Counted from the stretch's first letter, positions 44,295 to 56,698 are shown. The stretch: 64,000 nucleotides of DNA from Mermis nigrescens (GCA_036768485.1 JAVLUZ010000142.1:2117259-2181258); one strand, 5' to 3'. Notes: generated by a model from the letters alone, not told the origin. A program made the numbers and translations.

Positions 44295-44885
44295 ATAAGA
44301 AGGCCACGAATGGGCCTGAAAACGGTAAGAATAAAATTTTCATTCATATATTTTTCTATATCTTATTGGCAGCGAAGCGACCCGTTGCTGCGCTATGTAA
44401 TTAGCAGAGGTCAAAAAAGGCATTTAGTTCAGAAGTTTTGTGCAATGTAGAAGTTCATCAATTTCAAGTGTTTTTGGGCTTGCTTAATTCAGGACCAAGA
44501 TTTGGCCGATTTTGCGAAAATTTTAACGTTACTATTTAACATTAAAATGCTTTTTTACAAAATTTTCCGGGACTCTGCCCCGGACCCCGTTGGAAACGCG
44601 TGAGCGCGCCATCCCAGACCCAAGAACCGTAAAATCTCGTTTTACATGTGCAACGAGATTTCAGGGAGAACAAGCCAGATAAAAGAGTTAGGAATTTCTA
44701 AAAATTTCCGCCGTTTCGCGCCGGCATTAATTTGTCTTTTTTGTATAATTTACGCGGTGTAAATTGAGTTTAAAGTGCAAAAACGTCAAAATTTTGCGGC
44801 GCATAGCGCCGCCAGTTACTGTTCTTTCTTTTTTGTAAAGCTCCAGCATTGAGTTTAAAAGCCTGAATCACTCAAAATATCTTCA
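44295..44885. other. Spacer between copy A and the right palindrome arm
   Basis: No gene. Contains 'gggactctgccccggacccc' (the repeat family seen at 6.8-8.2 kb) and hairpin phrases 'gccgtttcgcgccggc' and 'gcggcgcatagcgccgc'. Confidence 0.5.
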
Positions 44886-47800
44886 GACTAGCAAAGAAAA
44901 ATGCTCCGATGGAACAAAAAGGGGAATATACTTGGGATTGTGAATTATCGAGGATGTAAAAGGAGGGGACTAGGAATCTCCTATGTTATATGCCAAAAAT
45001 CGCAAAATATGTTAAAAATCAGACTTTTTCTAAACAATGCAAAAAATCGTAGTATATTCTGCAGTCTCTGAAAAAACGTATTATTTAAAAAAAAATTATC
45101 GAGGATGTAAAAAAAACGTATTATTATTATTATTATTATTACTCTGATTGACATAATATCTTAAAAGCATATTACGTAATGCAACTTTTTGCAGACTTCA
45201 TTCAATTTTGAGTTGCTTAATAATGTGACTGAAAGTGAAATGCTGTTGACAAATCATAATTAAGTTGTCGTATTTCATTATTACTAAGCATGTCACTTAG
45301 CAGATACAGCCATTTTAAGTGTCAAAGTGCAAGCAATATTCAAATTACCAAAAAATTGATTGAAAAAAGCAGCGAATTACCAATGCAGTAGCTAAGCGAA
45401 TTGAATGAAATAGTACATATCGATGCATTCAAGACAATCGATGATATTGTTGGTTCAAAGCAGTAGGAAACACGGAAGCTGACGTGCAACAGACCTTATG
45501 TAGATACTCTTTTACACATGTCTACAACCATTGTTTACTAAACTTTCACATTTTTCAAAGGCCGCCGAATATACTTCGATTTTTTGCATTGTTTGGAGAA
45601 AGTCTGATTTTTAACATATTTTGCGATTTTTGGCATATAACATAGGGAGATTCCTAGTTCCCTCCTTTTACATCCTCGATAATTCACAATCCCAAGTATA
45701 TTCCCCTTTTTGTTCCATCGGAGCATTTTTCTTTGCTAGTACCCTACTTTTAATTAGCAAGATTTGGAAATACAATACTAGATTCCATTTACTGTGCGGT
45801 TCTTCTAATAATTGAATGGTTTAAACTTTGCAAAGCTACTAGTTGTAGAAGAAACAAACATTCTGATTAGTAATTCTTATGTTACGTAGAACATCCTGTA
45901 AAGGAATATGCTTCCAAAACTTTCTAGAGCTAAACTTAATTTACATTTTAAACTTTACACAAGAGTGCTGAAGAATTTTAGTGGGATTAATAATTTCGAT
46001 ATTGCTCTGATATAACGATCAGCATTTATTAAGAAATGAAACCTCTATAATGTTCTAAGAACAAATTAACATTAGGTGTTAATCACTTTACACTACTCTT
46101 CATGCGCCCTAGCAGACGTATCACATCTGTTTCCATATATATTTTACGACTTTAGGGAAAAAATAAGTTACCGTGAGGCTCTAGAATGAAGCTTATTATA
46201 TAGTGATAAACTTTACACTAGCAACGAGTGTAAAGAAGATTTTAGTCGGATTTGTAAATTCGATATTACTCGGATATTACGATCAACATTCATGAAAAAA
46301 TTATGTCTCCATAACGATTTATTGACAAATAGACACAGATGTTAACCACTTTACATCACTGTTGAGTGTAAACAAACGCGCCCAGCTGACGTCCACTTAT
46401 TTGATTCCATGTAAATTTTCAGATTTCGGCAAAAAATTTAGGTTTTTGCAAAGCTCTAGAACGAAGATTAACCACTTTACATCACTGTTCAGTGTAAACA
46501 AACGAGACCCAGCTGACGTCCCTTATTTGATTCCATGTAAATTTTCAGATTTCGGCAAAAAATTCAACGAAGATTAATCAGCAGTGTAAACTTTACACAA
46601 CCGCCTAGTGTAAAGAGGACTTTGTTCCGATTTGTAAATCTGATATTACTCGGATATTATTATCAACATTTATGAAAAAATTGCATGTCTACAATGGTCT
46701 GAGGACAAATAAACAATGAGTGTAAACTACTTTACATCACTGTCGGATGTAAACAAACGCGCCTACGTGACGTCTCACATTTGATTCTTTGAAAATTTCT
46801 AGACTCCAGGAAAAAATTAGGTTTCTGGAATGCTCAAAACGAAGATAAATACATTTGTAGTGTAAACTTCATGTAAATACCTAGTGTAAAGACGATTTTG
46901 GTCAGATTCGTAATTTTGATATTGTTCCGATATTACGATTAATATTTATGAAAAAAATTAAGTCTCCATAATGTTCTATGGGCAAACTAACAATAGGTGT
47001 AAACCACTGTACAACACTGTAGAGTGTAAACATACGCGCCAGACTGGCATATCAAATTTGGTTCCTGGTCCATTTCTAGACTTGATAATCGTGTCCCTGA
47101 CTCATAACCGGAGAAGCAGGCAGAAAAAAACAAGACAAAAACGCATTTTAAACACCAAAGTTTTGACTTTACACTCGCCAAATATTAATGTATACACAAT
47201 TTGCTTTGACATGCACCCGATATAAAGCACTTTATTTTTATTCTATTGGACTTATCCCGACTTCTGGACGGAGAAAGTGGCGAACAAAAAAGCAACAAAA
47301 ACGTATTTTCCATCATTTAGAACACTGTAAACTTTAAAATTCCGTACCGAACTCCCCATTGAGTTTAAAGAAATTCGGTTTGGTACAATTTGTAGCTTTT
47401 AAATCGTAGTACATTCCTGTGTGCCAAAATTCTCTTGCAAAAATTATTTGGTATGATTTATTGATCAAAATTCGAAAAAAACGTGTTTTTTCGCCCATTT
47501 TTTACCTCTGATTTCGAACTTTACACCCCCATAAATAACTCAATATTGCGTTTTTAAATGCGGTTTGCTGCGATGTGTAGCCCCTGAGAGGCACTTTATT
47601 ACTGCTGTATTCAATTCACCCTGACTCATAAGCGCGAAAATTTGGCAGAGAAATCTTAGTTAAAATCCGTTTTTTTACACCATCCACTAGAGTGTAAACT
47701 TTAAACCCCAGGATCTAACTCACCATAGAGCATATAAGACTTTGCTTATATGCAGAATGTAACTCCTATGATCCGCTCTACATTTCTGTCAGAAAACATT

Positions 47801-48268
47801 TTAAAAAACTAAAATCCGGGGTTAGTATCGGACATAAGCAGGTTGAAAACTCGACCGAAAAGTGCTTTTTCACCCCCAGATTTTCGCACTCTTTACACTG
47901 CCATTCGATAACTAATGCGAATTTCAAAAAACAAAAAAAGTGCCATCTGTACAATTCATCCCTCTATTATCCTATGCTGTTCAATTCTTCAAGTCATCAA
48001 TACTCAGTTGTCCACATGCCGCAGTAAAAAGGTCCCAAAATTTGTCCTATGTTATAACGTTACACAAAAACTTTACACCTTCTTTACACAGTCAGTTTTG
48101 AGTTTCAAGAAAAACAAAAAAACACATGCAGCGAATTTTTTTATTATCTTTCTTTAAAAAAAAACCGCACCTTCCAGACATGTCCCGTTATAGCTGTAGG
48201 GGGGTGCACAGGTGTTAGGGGTACCCAAGTATATTATAGGTACGCGCTAACGCGCTACCTAAGATTAA
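44886..48268. repeat. Right arm of the giant inverted repeat
   Basis: Inverted complement of 24627-28360, ending cgcgctacctaagattaa. Includes an inner foldback unit (44886-45741) and a GTGTAAA-rich tandem array (about 45950-47050). A short (att)n run lies near 45120. No coding gene. Confidence 0.85.
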
Positions 48269-49296
48269 GTTAGTAATTCGTAGTTTTCTTGTTAAAAGCT
48301 TGAAGTGTCAAAATTGTTTTGTACAAATTTGATAATTTTCTGCTCTGTCAGACTATTAATATTCACAGAGCTACAAAATGTTAAGGGCGGTGAAAAATGA
48401 CTAAATTTCTTGGCACTTTGCGCCAGCTATAATTTCCGAAATGTTTGTCAATAGAAAGGCCGTAAATTCTTCATGAAAACGGTAGGAATTCCAAAAATTT
48501 TCGGCACTTCGAGTCGCTTTACACTTTTTTGTATTTTTGATCGTCAGAAACCCATAAATTAGCTAGGATACATCAGTGTTTTTTTGTATTCAGCAAAGAT
48601 TTTTCCCGATGTACACAGACTTTTCGGGACCGTCTTTGTACAGGTACAAAGATTTTTGGGAAGACAAAAATTGCAAAAAAAGCTCTAAAATTCGCAAAAA
48701 TTTTCGGCGCTTCGCGCCGAAATGAGTAATTGTGTATTCTATATATCTTTATACTGGCAGAAATTGCATTTCAAAAGGAAAATTGTCAAATTTTTCGGCG
48801 CTTCGCGCCGTTTTAAGACGATTATTAGTGATTTTTGCCCTTAAAGACCCAAATATTAGCTAAAATATACTACCAAAAGTCGAACAGCTGTTTTTATCAC
48901 CCTAAGATCGCTACCGTACCATATTATAGTACTCAAAAATTTGTATCTACAAAATGTACAAAGACTTTTGGGGACCATCTACGTACATGTACAAACGAAC
49001 TTTGTGCAAAAAAAACACTGGGCTACACTACTAAAGGTCAAAAAACTCAGTTTTACTATACATAACATTACTGGCATTCAATGCAAAAGTAAACTTAAAA
49101 AATTTTTGTTTATGCCCCCCGAACCAAAATCCTGGCAACGCCTCTGCCTGAAATCGAAAATGAGTGCAGTTTTTAATGTGCACAATCGTTGACCTATACC
49201 CTTTTCACTTGTTTTCTTGACACAAAATACAGTATACAATTTATACATGTTTTGCTTTTTTGCTGTTTTACTGCAGTTACAGCATCAATAAATTTT
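48269..49296. repeat. Region of GGCGCTTCGCGCC hairpin repeats
   Basis: ttttcggcgcttcgcgccga occurs at about 48700-48722 and again at 48797-48815; degraded forms lie near 48500. Between them are self-complementary 'gtacatgtacaaa' phrases. It appears to be a stack of related dispersed repeats with no gene. Confidence 0.5.
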
Positions 49297-49485
49297 TTCT
49301 GCCGCGCGGCGCCGCATGGGAGTATAGCAGCACAACCCATGTCACGCGGCGCCACGCGGCACCATGCGGCGCCACGCGGCACCATGCGGCGCCACGCGGC
49401 ACCATGCGGCACCGCGTGGCGCCGCGTTGGAAAGTATAGCAGCTACTTCGCCACGCGGCGAAGTATAGCAGGGCATTAAGCAGCA
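49297..49485. repeat. GC-rich cgcggcgcc/cgcggcacc tandem repeat
   Basis: About 18-19-bp units (gccacgcggcaccatgcgg) repeat in tandem at 49350-49430, flanked by agtatagcagcac and aagtatagcagggc. Same family as 23783-23965. Confidence 0.65.
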
Positions 49486-49793
49486 TGAGACAACATAAAA
49501 AAATTTAGCAGTGACTTATTGGGCAAGATATGCCTCAATTTCATTGACAAAAAGCAGTAAACCCTTAGAAGTCAAAGAAATCAACAGGGAAAAGTAGTGC
49601 CATGTTAAGCATTATATCCCGAACTTCGAGGCCCAAATATGAATAAAACTGAAGGACTCGTCTCAGAAAAAGTCGGCTATTCTCGAAATATTGATAAGAT
49701 GAACATTCTGTACCCAAAGACACCCTGATGGAACATTGAAAATTTTTCCTAAGATACTTTAAAAACGGACCCAGAAAAATTTAAAGACTTGAC
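49486..49793. other. No gene recognised
   Basis: AT-rich spacer before the M1 MITE. Confidence 0.5.
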
Positions 49794-50024
49794 CACACTG
49801 GGCGTGGGGGGTATGCACCCCCGAGAAACCAAAATACCCCCCCCCCAGAATTCAATTTTTGGAAATTTTTTTCGTTTTTCCGCAATTTTTTGATGCCAAT
49901 GGATAGTGCTCGATGAGAAACGTCGAAAACTGGTGTTTTTTCGTCATACCACCATTTTTAATGCCATTTTTGACCTTAAAAAAATCTTGCACCCACCCCA
50001 GAATTTTCTTGCTGCCCACGTATG
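49794..50024 (-). mobile_element. M1 MITE with perfect TSD gacttgac
   Basis: Starts cacactgggcgtgggggg and ends gctgcccacgtatg. Octamer gacttgac lies on both sides (49786-49793 and 50025-50032). Confidence 0.87.
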
Positions 50025-50114
50025 GACTTGACTCAGAAAAATTACTTGCAGACCCTATAAAATAGTAATTTAACGAACATTCTGAATCGAAAAGCCTGAC
50101 TACTAGTGATGTAA

Positions 50115-50280
50115 AAGATCATCTGGATCTGATCTTTTATCCAGATTCAGATCCAGATCCAGATCATCTGGATCTGGATCTGGTTATTTTATGATCTGGT
50201 TATCTGATCTGGATCTGGATCTGCCAGAAAATCAGAACCCGATCTTTATCTGGATCTGGATCTGTTTAGTCAACTTATAT
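50115..50280. repeat. (GATCTG)n array, left
   Basis: gatctggatctggatctg runs in both orientations just inside the left terminus. The counterpart is at 52570-52712. Confidence 0.85.
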
Positions 50281-50394
50281 CTGGTTAAACAGATCAGAAA
50301 GTTATTTTTGCACGATGGTATTCTTTCTGTTTTACGATTTACTCTAGGTAGGTTATCTAATTAGTTGTAGCCTTACATTCACGGATTGTGTGAC

Positions 50395-50760
50395 AACAGC
50401 CCCACTAGTCCCAACAGCCACACCATCCCAACAGCCCCACCATCCTATGAGCCCCACCAAAATCCCAACAGTCCCACCCGTCCCAACAGTCCCAGCCAGT
50501 CCCAACAGCCCCACCGTCCCACCAGCCCCACCAATAATCCCAATAGCCACACCAATCCCAACAGCTTCACCAATCCCAACAGCCCTACCAATCCCAACAG
50601 CCCTACCCATCCCAACAGTCCCACCGTTCCAACAGCCCAACCGTCTTAACAACCCCAACAATAATCATAACAGCCCCACCAGTCCCAAGAGCCCCACCAA
50701 TTCCCAGCAGTTCCACCGTTCCAGCAGTCCTACCTTTCCAACAGTCGAACTGTTCTAAGC
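50395..50760. repeat. CCCAACAGCCCCACC minisatellite
   Basis: About 15-bp units (agtcccaacagccccacc and variants) repeat more than 20 times. The same unit is inverted at 51370-51595. Repetitive open frames across it are artefacts of the repeat. Confidence 0.85.
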
Positions 50761-51369
50761 ACACGAGTTTAACCCCCAACCCGAAATTCTGGAAATCCCC
50801 CTAATTATGTTAGACCCCAGAATTCTATTTTTAGCACATTTCTCGGTCACTTCAATCCACCAGACCCACAGAATTTGTTCGCTGTTATAATCATAGATGC
50901 ACAGAACGACCGGTCTGGAGAACAAGTTTTAAGACAAAAATTGACCTCAAAACTGGTATGAATGTTAAAATAGCATAAAAACTGCGCTAATCAACATTTC
51001 CGGGCTATTTTAAAGCAGATTAGCGTGAAAGTTTTGATTTTCATTCAATTTTAACACTTGTCTTTCCATTTTTTTCACTAGAACATTTTTCATTTTTTTC
51101 TGGCATTGTAGAGTAGACCATAATGAGCAGGGATCCAATCTTTCGAGATGACTCGAATGAGGCAAAATCCTGGATTGTGCACAAATGCTGAAGCTTCAAT
51201 TCTGACAGGTCTACCAGTTTCATAGGTAGACTTATTCTGAAAATTTAAACCTGCACACTCGTTTATGGTCTTCATGAAATATACGAATTCGGAAAATAGT
51301 CAAAAAATATATTTCATAAAAAATTAATATTGCCCGATTTTATTATATCGTATAACAGCGATTGCAGTA

Positions 51370-51595
51370 ATGGTGAGGCTGCTGGGATTACTGGTGGGGC
51401 TGCTGGGACGGTGGGGCTATTGGAACGATTGGGCTGTTGGGATTGGTGGGTCTGTTGGGATTCATGGGGCTGTTGGGATTATTGGTGGGGCTGTTGGAAC
51501 GGTGGGGCTGTTGGGATGGTGGGGCTGTTGAAACGGTGGGGCTGTTGGGACGGTGGGGCTGTTGGGACTGGTGGGGCTGTTGAGACATTACCCAT
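51370..51595. repeat. GGTGGGGCTGTTGGGA minisatellite (inverted partner)
   Basis: Inverted version of 50395-50760, about 15 units. The two could pair as a large stem. Confidence 0.85.
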
Positions 51596-51995
51596 GCACA
51601 TGGGGCTGAGGGAGGGGTCTGCTGGGAGTTTTGACCCCCCAGATCTGTGCTGACCCCCCAGAATGGCCAAAAAGTGCCGCTGACCCCCCATAAATTTCTT
51701 TGTTTCAAAAAATTTTTTGAAGCTCTGCAGAAAAGTAACTTAAATGATAAAAATGTATTGAAGGTTGTTTTTTTCACATAAATCATCATCAGAATTGACC
51801 TTTGAGAGACTTTTTGCCTAGAAGTGGGAAAATTTTGAATTTATTCGAAAAATTTTTGTTGAAAAAGTGTTTCAATGGATGCGCGACATCGAGAAACGTC
51901 TAAAATTAATGTTTTCAGTGCCCATGGGCCATTTTTATCGCTTTTTTGATGTTTGAGAGAAAAATTTGATTTTGACCCCCCCAGAATTTCTACGC

Positions 51996-52569
51996 TGTAC
52001 ATGTATAGTTTTAATTGGTGCACCTGTCATTTTTCATGAATTTTAATAGCGTTTTTCTTTGTTGAATTGAAATTAAGCAGGTTTCTTCATAGTGTTGCAT
52101 TTTGTGTTGTTAGGTAATGTATCGTTTGTGTTTTTGACAGAGATATCCCTCTGAAATAATACACATTTTTCTTTCTTACAAGCGATCAAAAGAAGCATTT
52201 GTTTCTCCTGTTTAACCACAATGTTGCCAAATTCCAGACATCTCACGTTCCTGTGAATATTTAATGCCCTCTTGTTTACAAAGTTGTCAATTAAATCTGT
52301 TGTAATAATTTGTACATTTTCATGCCTCAATTTCAAGCCGATTGGTAAAAATCTAAACTTGTGAGTTTTTCCTTTTTAGACAATTTTTACTGATATCATT
52401 TTTATGTAAAAGCTCTAAAATGCAAATTTTCCTCGGCTCTGCCCCAGACCCCTCTGGGGGGCTGTTATATTAGTCCTGCCATCAAAGACCCCCCAATCCA
52501 TGTGGGCTTGGGCGCTTTACGCCCTCCTTTTTAGCAATACAAATTGCTGCACAGAAAATATTTTTATAT
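51996..52569. other. Interior of the hAT-type element, no gene
   Basis: AT-rich. Near 52430-52460 'cggctctgccccagacccc' belongs to the dispersed repeat also seen at 6.8-8.2 kb and 44.56 kb. Confidence 0.45.
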
Positions 52570-52712
52570 CGATCTGGATCTGTATCTGGATCTTTTTAAA
52601 TTTTGATCTGGCAAAACAATCTGGATCTGGATCTGGTTATTTTCTGATCTGGATCTGCCAGAAAATCTGAACCCGATCTTGATCTGGATCTGGGTAAAAA
52701 TCTGGATCTTTT
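52570..52712. repeat. (GATCTG)n array, right
   Basis: gatctggatctg runs next to the right terminus of the hAT-type element. Confidence 0.85.
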
Positions 52713-52953
52713 ACATCACTACTGACTACTAAAGGAAAACAGGCAAAGATAACGACTGTGATGTTTTATAACAACTCGAGCATGTTAGCATTATAGGACT
52801 CGGCAAACAACAATAAATTCAGTCAAAGCGCCGTTAGGTTGTAGATAAAAGAACGATAAATTTGTGCGTCAAAAACCCAAAGTTTCGGTTATTTTGCACC
52901 CACAAAAGCCCCGAAAACTCAGCACTTGCCAACACTGTAGGTAACCTACTTAT

Positions 52954-53113
52954 AGTCTGTTTCACGTAACTTCGTGCATAAATTTCGAGAATTTTCATCG
53001 ACAGTAAGCCGAGTGTTACGATAATTATATATCAGATCAAGCTATAATCGCTATCTGTCAGCTTATGGTCGAAGATAGTTTTAAAATTTATGAACGACGT
53101 TCTGTGAAATAGT
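52954..53113. mobile_element. Small MITE, second copy of the 1997-2159 family
   Basis: Starts agtctgtttcacgtaac and ends gttctgtgaaatagt. The interior matches 1997-2159 (cgttacgataattatatatc-like core, agatagttttaaaatttatga). Confidence 0.65.
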
Positions 53114-54360
53114 GTAGTATTTGAATTATTAAAACATGCAGGGAAACAAATAGAGCGCACGCTGGCCGTGAAGGTTTGGACCCACAGATGGTTTCGCTCT
53201 TGAGAATATCTAACTTTCATGATTGCTACTAATTCGCAGAATGATATAGTCTATATTTTTGCACAGTGAAACTTCATATGCTTATCAATCGCTACGCACA
53301 GTATCGTGATTGTTGCTTCAGTTTAAACCGCATTTGTAATCGATACCATGAGGTTCCATGAAACAGACTAAAAGAGCAACTGCCGTTAAGATTCGCACGG
53401 TTTGTACACACAGACGGTCCCGATGACATGTCGCAAAAACAAATGAAATTTTGCCCATCGGTAGGCCTTGGCATCAGATGAAAACATGTAAAGTAAAACT
53501 TTACAAAAATGCTCCTGGGCTTTTATAGCAAGCATCAAAGTTCCGGGTTTTGAATTTTTGCGAAAAATGTCTGTTTCCGAATATTTCTAATAACTCCGTC
53601 AATACTTGTTCGTTTTTCATGAAGTTTCGACTACTTTATAGAAGAATGGACGTTCTACTTTCTGATGGGAGTTATTTTGTAGTAGTCTCCATTTCAACAC
53701 GTGATATTGAGGCTTATTTAAAAAATTTTGTTGTCAAACTTCAGTCGCATTTTTAGACATGTAAACGGGTCGTTACAACAACGAGAATGAATTTTTAGAT
53801 AGAGAAAATCCTACTGATTTTAAAACATGTTTCAAATTTTATGCCCGGTTCACGGTTCTTTTTTAATGCTAATTTTTTCAAAGTGTCATGGACAACAGGC
53901 TTGGTACCTACGTACTCATATGTGCAGATCGAGTAATGAACTGCATAATAATTTTATTCAAAGTGGCAGTGTATTTTAGTTTAAGCTGATCGCAAAATTT
54001 TTATGTAAACCAACTTTAAAACTTTGCTGGGCCAATTTTTTGATCAACACCAAAAACTGGCTAGGATTTGGATCGACCTAGTTTTAGTCAAGCAGGACTA
54101 AGAAAAGCTACACATGCACATATAATTTTAATTGCAAATTACTTTTCACGAATTATTATCGTCTACGAGTATTTCGCAAAATCCTGAGCGTGGAAAATAA
54201 TTTCCAGTGCTTAATCGAGCAGCCACAAAAAGCTGTTCTAGTCAGTTTACTGTAATAAGGTTTTGCGTAATAAAACTTCACGTGACATAATTATCAATTG
54301 TTATGATTGTTTTGTGATTGTTGCTTCAACTCTGTAATTGAATGAAAAAATGGTAGCTAC

Positions 54361-54627
54361 CATAGCTGGGCAGACCGAAATTCTGGGCGGGAATGCAAAA
54401 TTTTTCAAAGTCCGAAAAATGGTCCTAAAAATGGTGGTATGGCGATGAGAACACCATTTTCAACGTTGTTCATCGAGTACTATCCATTGGGATCAAAAAT
54501 TTCGAAAAAAGCGGAAAAAAATTTTAAAAAATTTAATTCTGGGGGTACATATTTTGGTTTCTGGGGGGAAGGGGTATTCGAACTTTTAGGGGATGCTGCA
54601 TACCCCAACTCCCCACTCCCACATGTG
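54361..54627 (+). mobile_element. M1 MITE inside the long-TIR element
   Basis: Starts catagctgggcag and ends cactcccacatgtg. The flanks gtagctac and aaaggtac agree only at 5 of 8, so this is an old copy. Confidence 0.6.
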
Positions 54628-55929
54628 AAAGGTACCTATGTATGTATTTATGCATAAGGCTTTCTAAAAAAGACCAGCATTTCTAAATAAAGACGAACAC
54701 AAGAAATAGGCAGTATAATAGATAACAGAATCAAGTTATCGTAATTAAATAATCAGTCTTCATTAGTTGTAGTTCGGTTCGTTCATTTTTCGCTTCGATC
54801 CTTAGAAGAGATGAAAAAATACTTAAGCCAGTGACGCGTACCTATGTATATACATATACCACAATAAATATCGCCAAAGTGGACAAAAAATCAAATAGTA
54901 TAACTACAATGTCATGTAACGGGAGGTTTGAAGAAAACCCAAAGTTGGCTGTCCCTTCCATCCCCCCAAAAGCCCAGATAATTTTTGCCCCGTCCCCGGA
55001 TTTCAGGAAAAAATCGAATTATTGGCCCTTTTTATCTGTTTTTTGGCTGTTTTTGGCCAAAAATCGGAAAATCTATATCAGCCACGCCTATATACAGTGG
55101 CGGATCCAGGATTATCTGACACGAGCGGAATCTTAAAAGTTTTTATAAAACACCTTTTTTGGGCTAAAAAAATTTCTGATTCATTACCTTTCTGACAATG
55201 CCAGTTCTTTCTGGAACATAAACGTAAAAAAATTTAAAAGGTTGAATAAATTTTAGCAAATTAAACCAAATACTCAGAAAACGTATGAACGTGAATACGA
55301 ACGTGAACGTCGCAGACGTTTTTCAGTCACAAATCAGCTAAAAATCTCAAAACAACATAGTTTTATGATTTTTAACAAATTGACAATCCTGGGGGATCAG
55401 CGCCATTCTGCACGGAGTTAAGACAAACAATGGGCGTGAGGGGCTATGGACCCCGAAATTCGGATCCCTTAAAATCAATAGACCCCAAGAATTAAATTGT
55501 TCGGTGCTATTTTTAGCAATTTTGCCTTATCGGACCCTCCAGAATTCGGACGCTGCCCACTGCCCATGTATGGGTCAATCCCTCCCCAATATCGCACGTT
55601 GTATGATTTCAAAGCGTACAGGCAGTCATCAAACATTGCAATTAAAGTCATCAAACGCAATTATTAAAGTCTGCTTAAAATTGTTTAGCCCCTTGCAAAA
55701 AAATCTTTGTAAATCGGCCCGAGTTGATCCATTCGACAAGAAAGAAAATGTTTTTTAATTGTCCGGAAAAATACACGAAATTTGATAAAACACAAATACA
55801 TGATAAACAGCGACTGAACAAAAGGACATACAGATCACGGCAGTGATACGACTAGGTAATACATTCAATCTTCACCCATAAACTTTTTTACGCACCGTAA
55901 CACAGCTATGTCAATTTTCGTGCCAGCTG
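54628..55929. other. Interior of the long-TIR element without a recognised gene
   Basis: Includes 'gtggcggatccaggattat' (about 55090), a hAT-MITE-like end phrase. The 55740-55818 segment is shared with 4700-4790. Confidence 0.45.
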
Positions 55930-56289
55930 GTGGTCAGTTATGCCATAATAGCACTAATCTTGTTCTCCTATGTCACTGACTTTCAGGAAAACATCGTAGA
56001 TAAGCTATTTTCTGTCCAACTTTATTTATTAGTTTATGACACGGTCTTACTGACTGCGCATCTGCTAAAAAATTTTATATTAGCGTGTGGTTTTTATTCA
56101 CAGAAGGAATTATCACAAATATGGATGCCAATCTTTGCTCAAATAAGAGACGAACAGTCCTTGAAGTACCTCCTAATGTTTATGTGCAACGCATTCTCGA
56201 CATATTCAAAAATTAACATAAAAAAGAACGGTAAACCGGGCATAAAATTTGAAACATGTTTTAAAATCAGTAAGATTTTCTCTATCTAA
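55930..56289 (+). CDS. Hypothetical membrane-protein-like fragment inside the long-TIR element
   Basis: An open frame of 119 codons. About 100 residues lie between the TIRs and look protein-like: hydrophobic YAIIALILFSYV, FSVQLYLLVYDTVLLTAHLL, FILACGFYSQKELSQIWMP, LKYLLMFMCNAFSTYSKI. The last 20 codons fall in the TIR. Two or three possible membrane helices with Tyr/Phe/Leu bias recall insect chemoreceptor (gustatory receptor) segments, but no signature motif is present. It may be a captured host exon. Upstream cgtgccag (55917-55926) could serve as an acceptor. Confidence 0.3.
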   Translation: MVSYAIIALILFSYVTDFQENIVDKLFSVQLYLLVYDTVLLTAHLLKNFILACGFYSQKELSQIWMPIFAQIRDEQSLKYLLMFMCNAFSTYSKINIKKNGKPGIKFETCFKISKIFSI

Positions 56290-56698
56290 AAAATCTATTC
56301 TCGTTGTTGTAACGACCCGTTAACAGGTCTAAAAATGCGACTGAAGTTGGACAACAAAATTTTTTATATGAGCCTGAATATCATGTGTTAAAATGGAGAC
56401 TACTACAAAATAACTTCCATCAGTAAGTAGATTGTCCATTTTTCTATTAAGTAATTATAATTTCATGAAAAACGAAGAAGTATTGATGGAGTTATTAAAA
56501 ATATTCGAAAACAGACATTTTTCGCAAAAATTCAAAACCCGGAACTTTGATGCTTGGTATAAAAGCCCAGGAGCATTTTTGTAAAGTTTTACTTTACACG
56601 TTTTCATCTGGTACCAAGACCTACCGATGGACGAAATTTCATTTGTTTCTGCGACAGGTCATCGGGACCGAATGTGCGAATCTTACCGGCAGTTGCTC

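Larger units (their letters stand above)
50104..52721. mobile_element. hAT-type non-autonomous element with GATCTG subterminal repeats
   Basis: The left end tagtgatgtaaaagatc is the inverted complement of the right end gatcttttacatcacta. Octamer ctgactac flanks both sides (50096-50103 and 52722-52729). At 2618 bp it lacks any transposase-like frame. Inside are GATCTG arrays at both ends, two oppositely oriented CCCAACAGCCCCACC minisatellites, and MITE-like debris (50760-50890, 51600-51990). Confidence 0.85.
53374..56698. mobile_element. Element with about 490-bp terminal inverted repeats
   Basis: gagcaactgccgttaagatt at 53374 and the next 480 bp reappear inverted at about 56220-56698, ending aatcttaccggcagttgctc. 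The interior contains an M1 MITE (54361-54627), a degraded MITE (about 55390-55570) and an open frame (55930-56289). No transposase is recognised. Long TIRs with little coding content suggest a foldback/MULE-like non-autonomous element (inference). Confidence 0.7.

Noticed and set aside
49297..49485. CpG-island promoter
   Set aside because: The GC richness comes from a short tandem unit shared with 23783-23965, and no gene starts nearby.
50353..50760. Gly-rich and Pro/Asn/Ser-rich open frames on both strands
   Set aside because: They are translations of the CCCAACAGCCCCACC minisatellite and exist in several frames at once.
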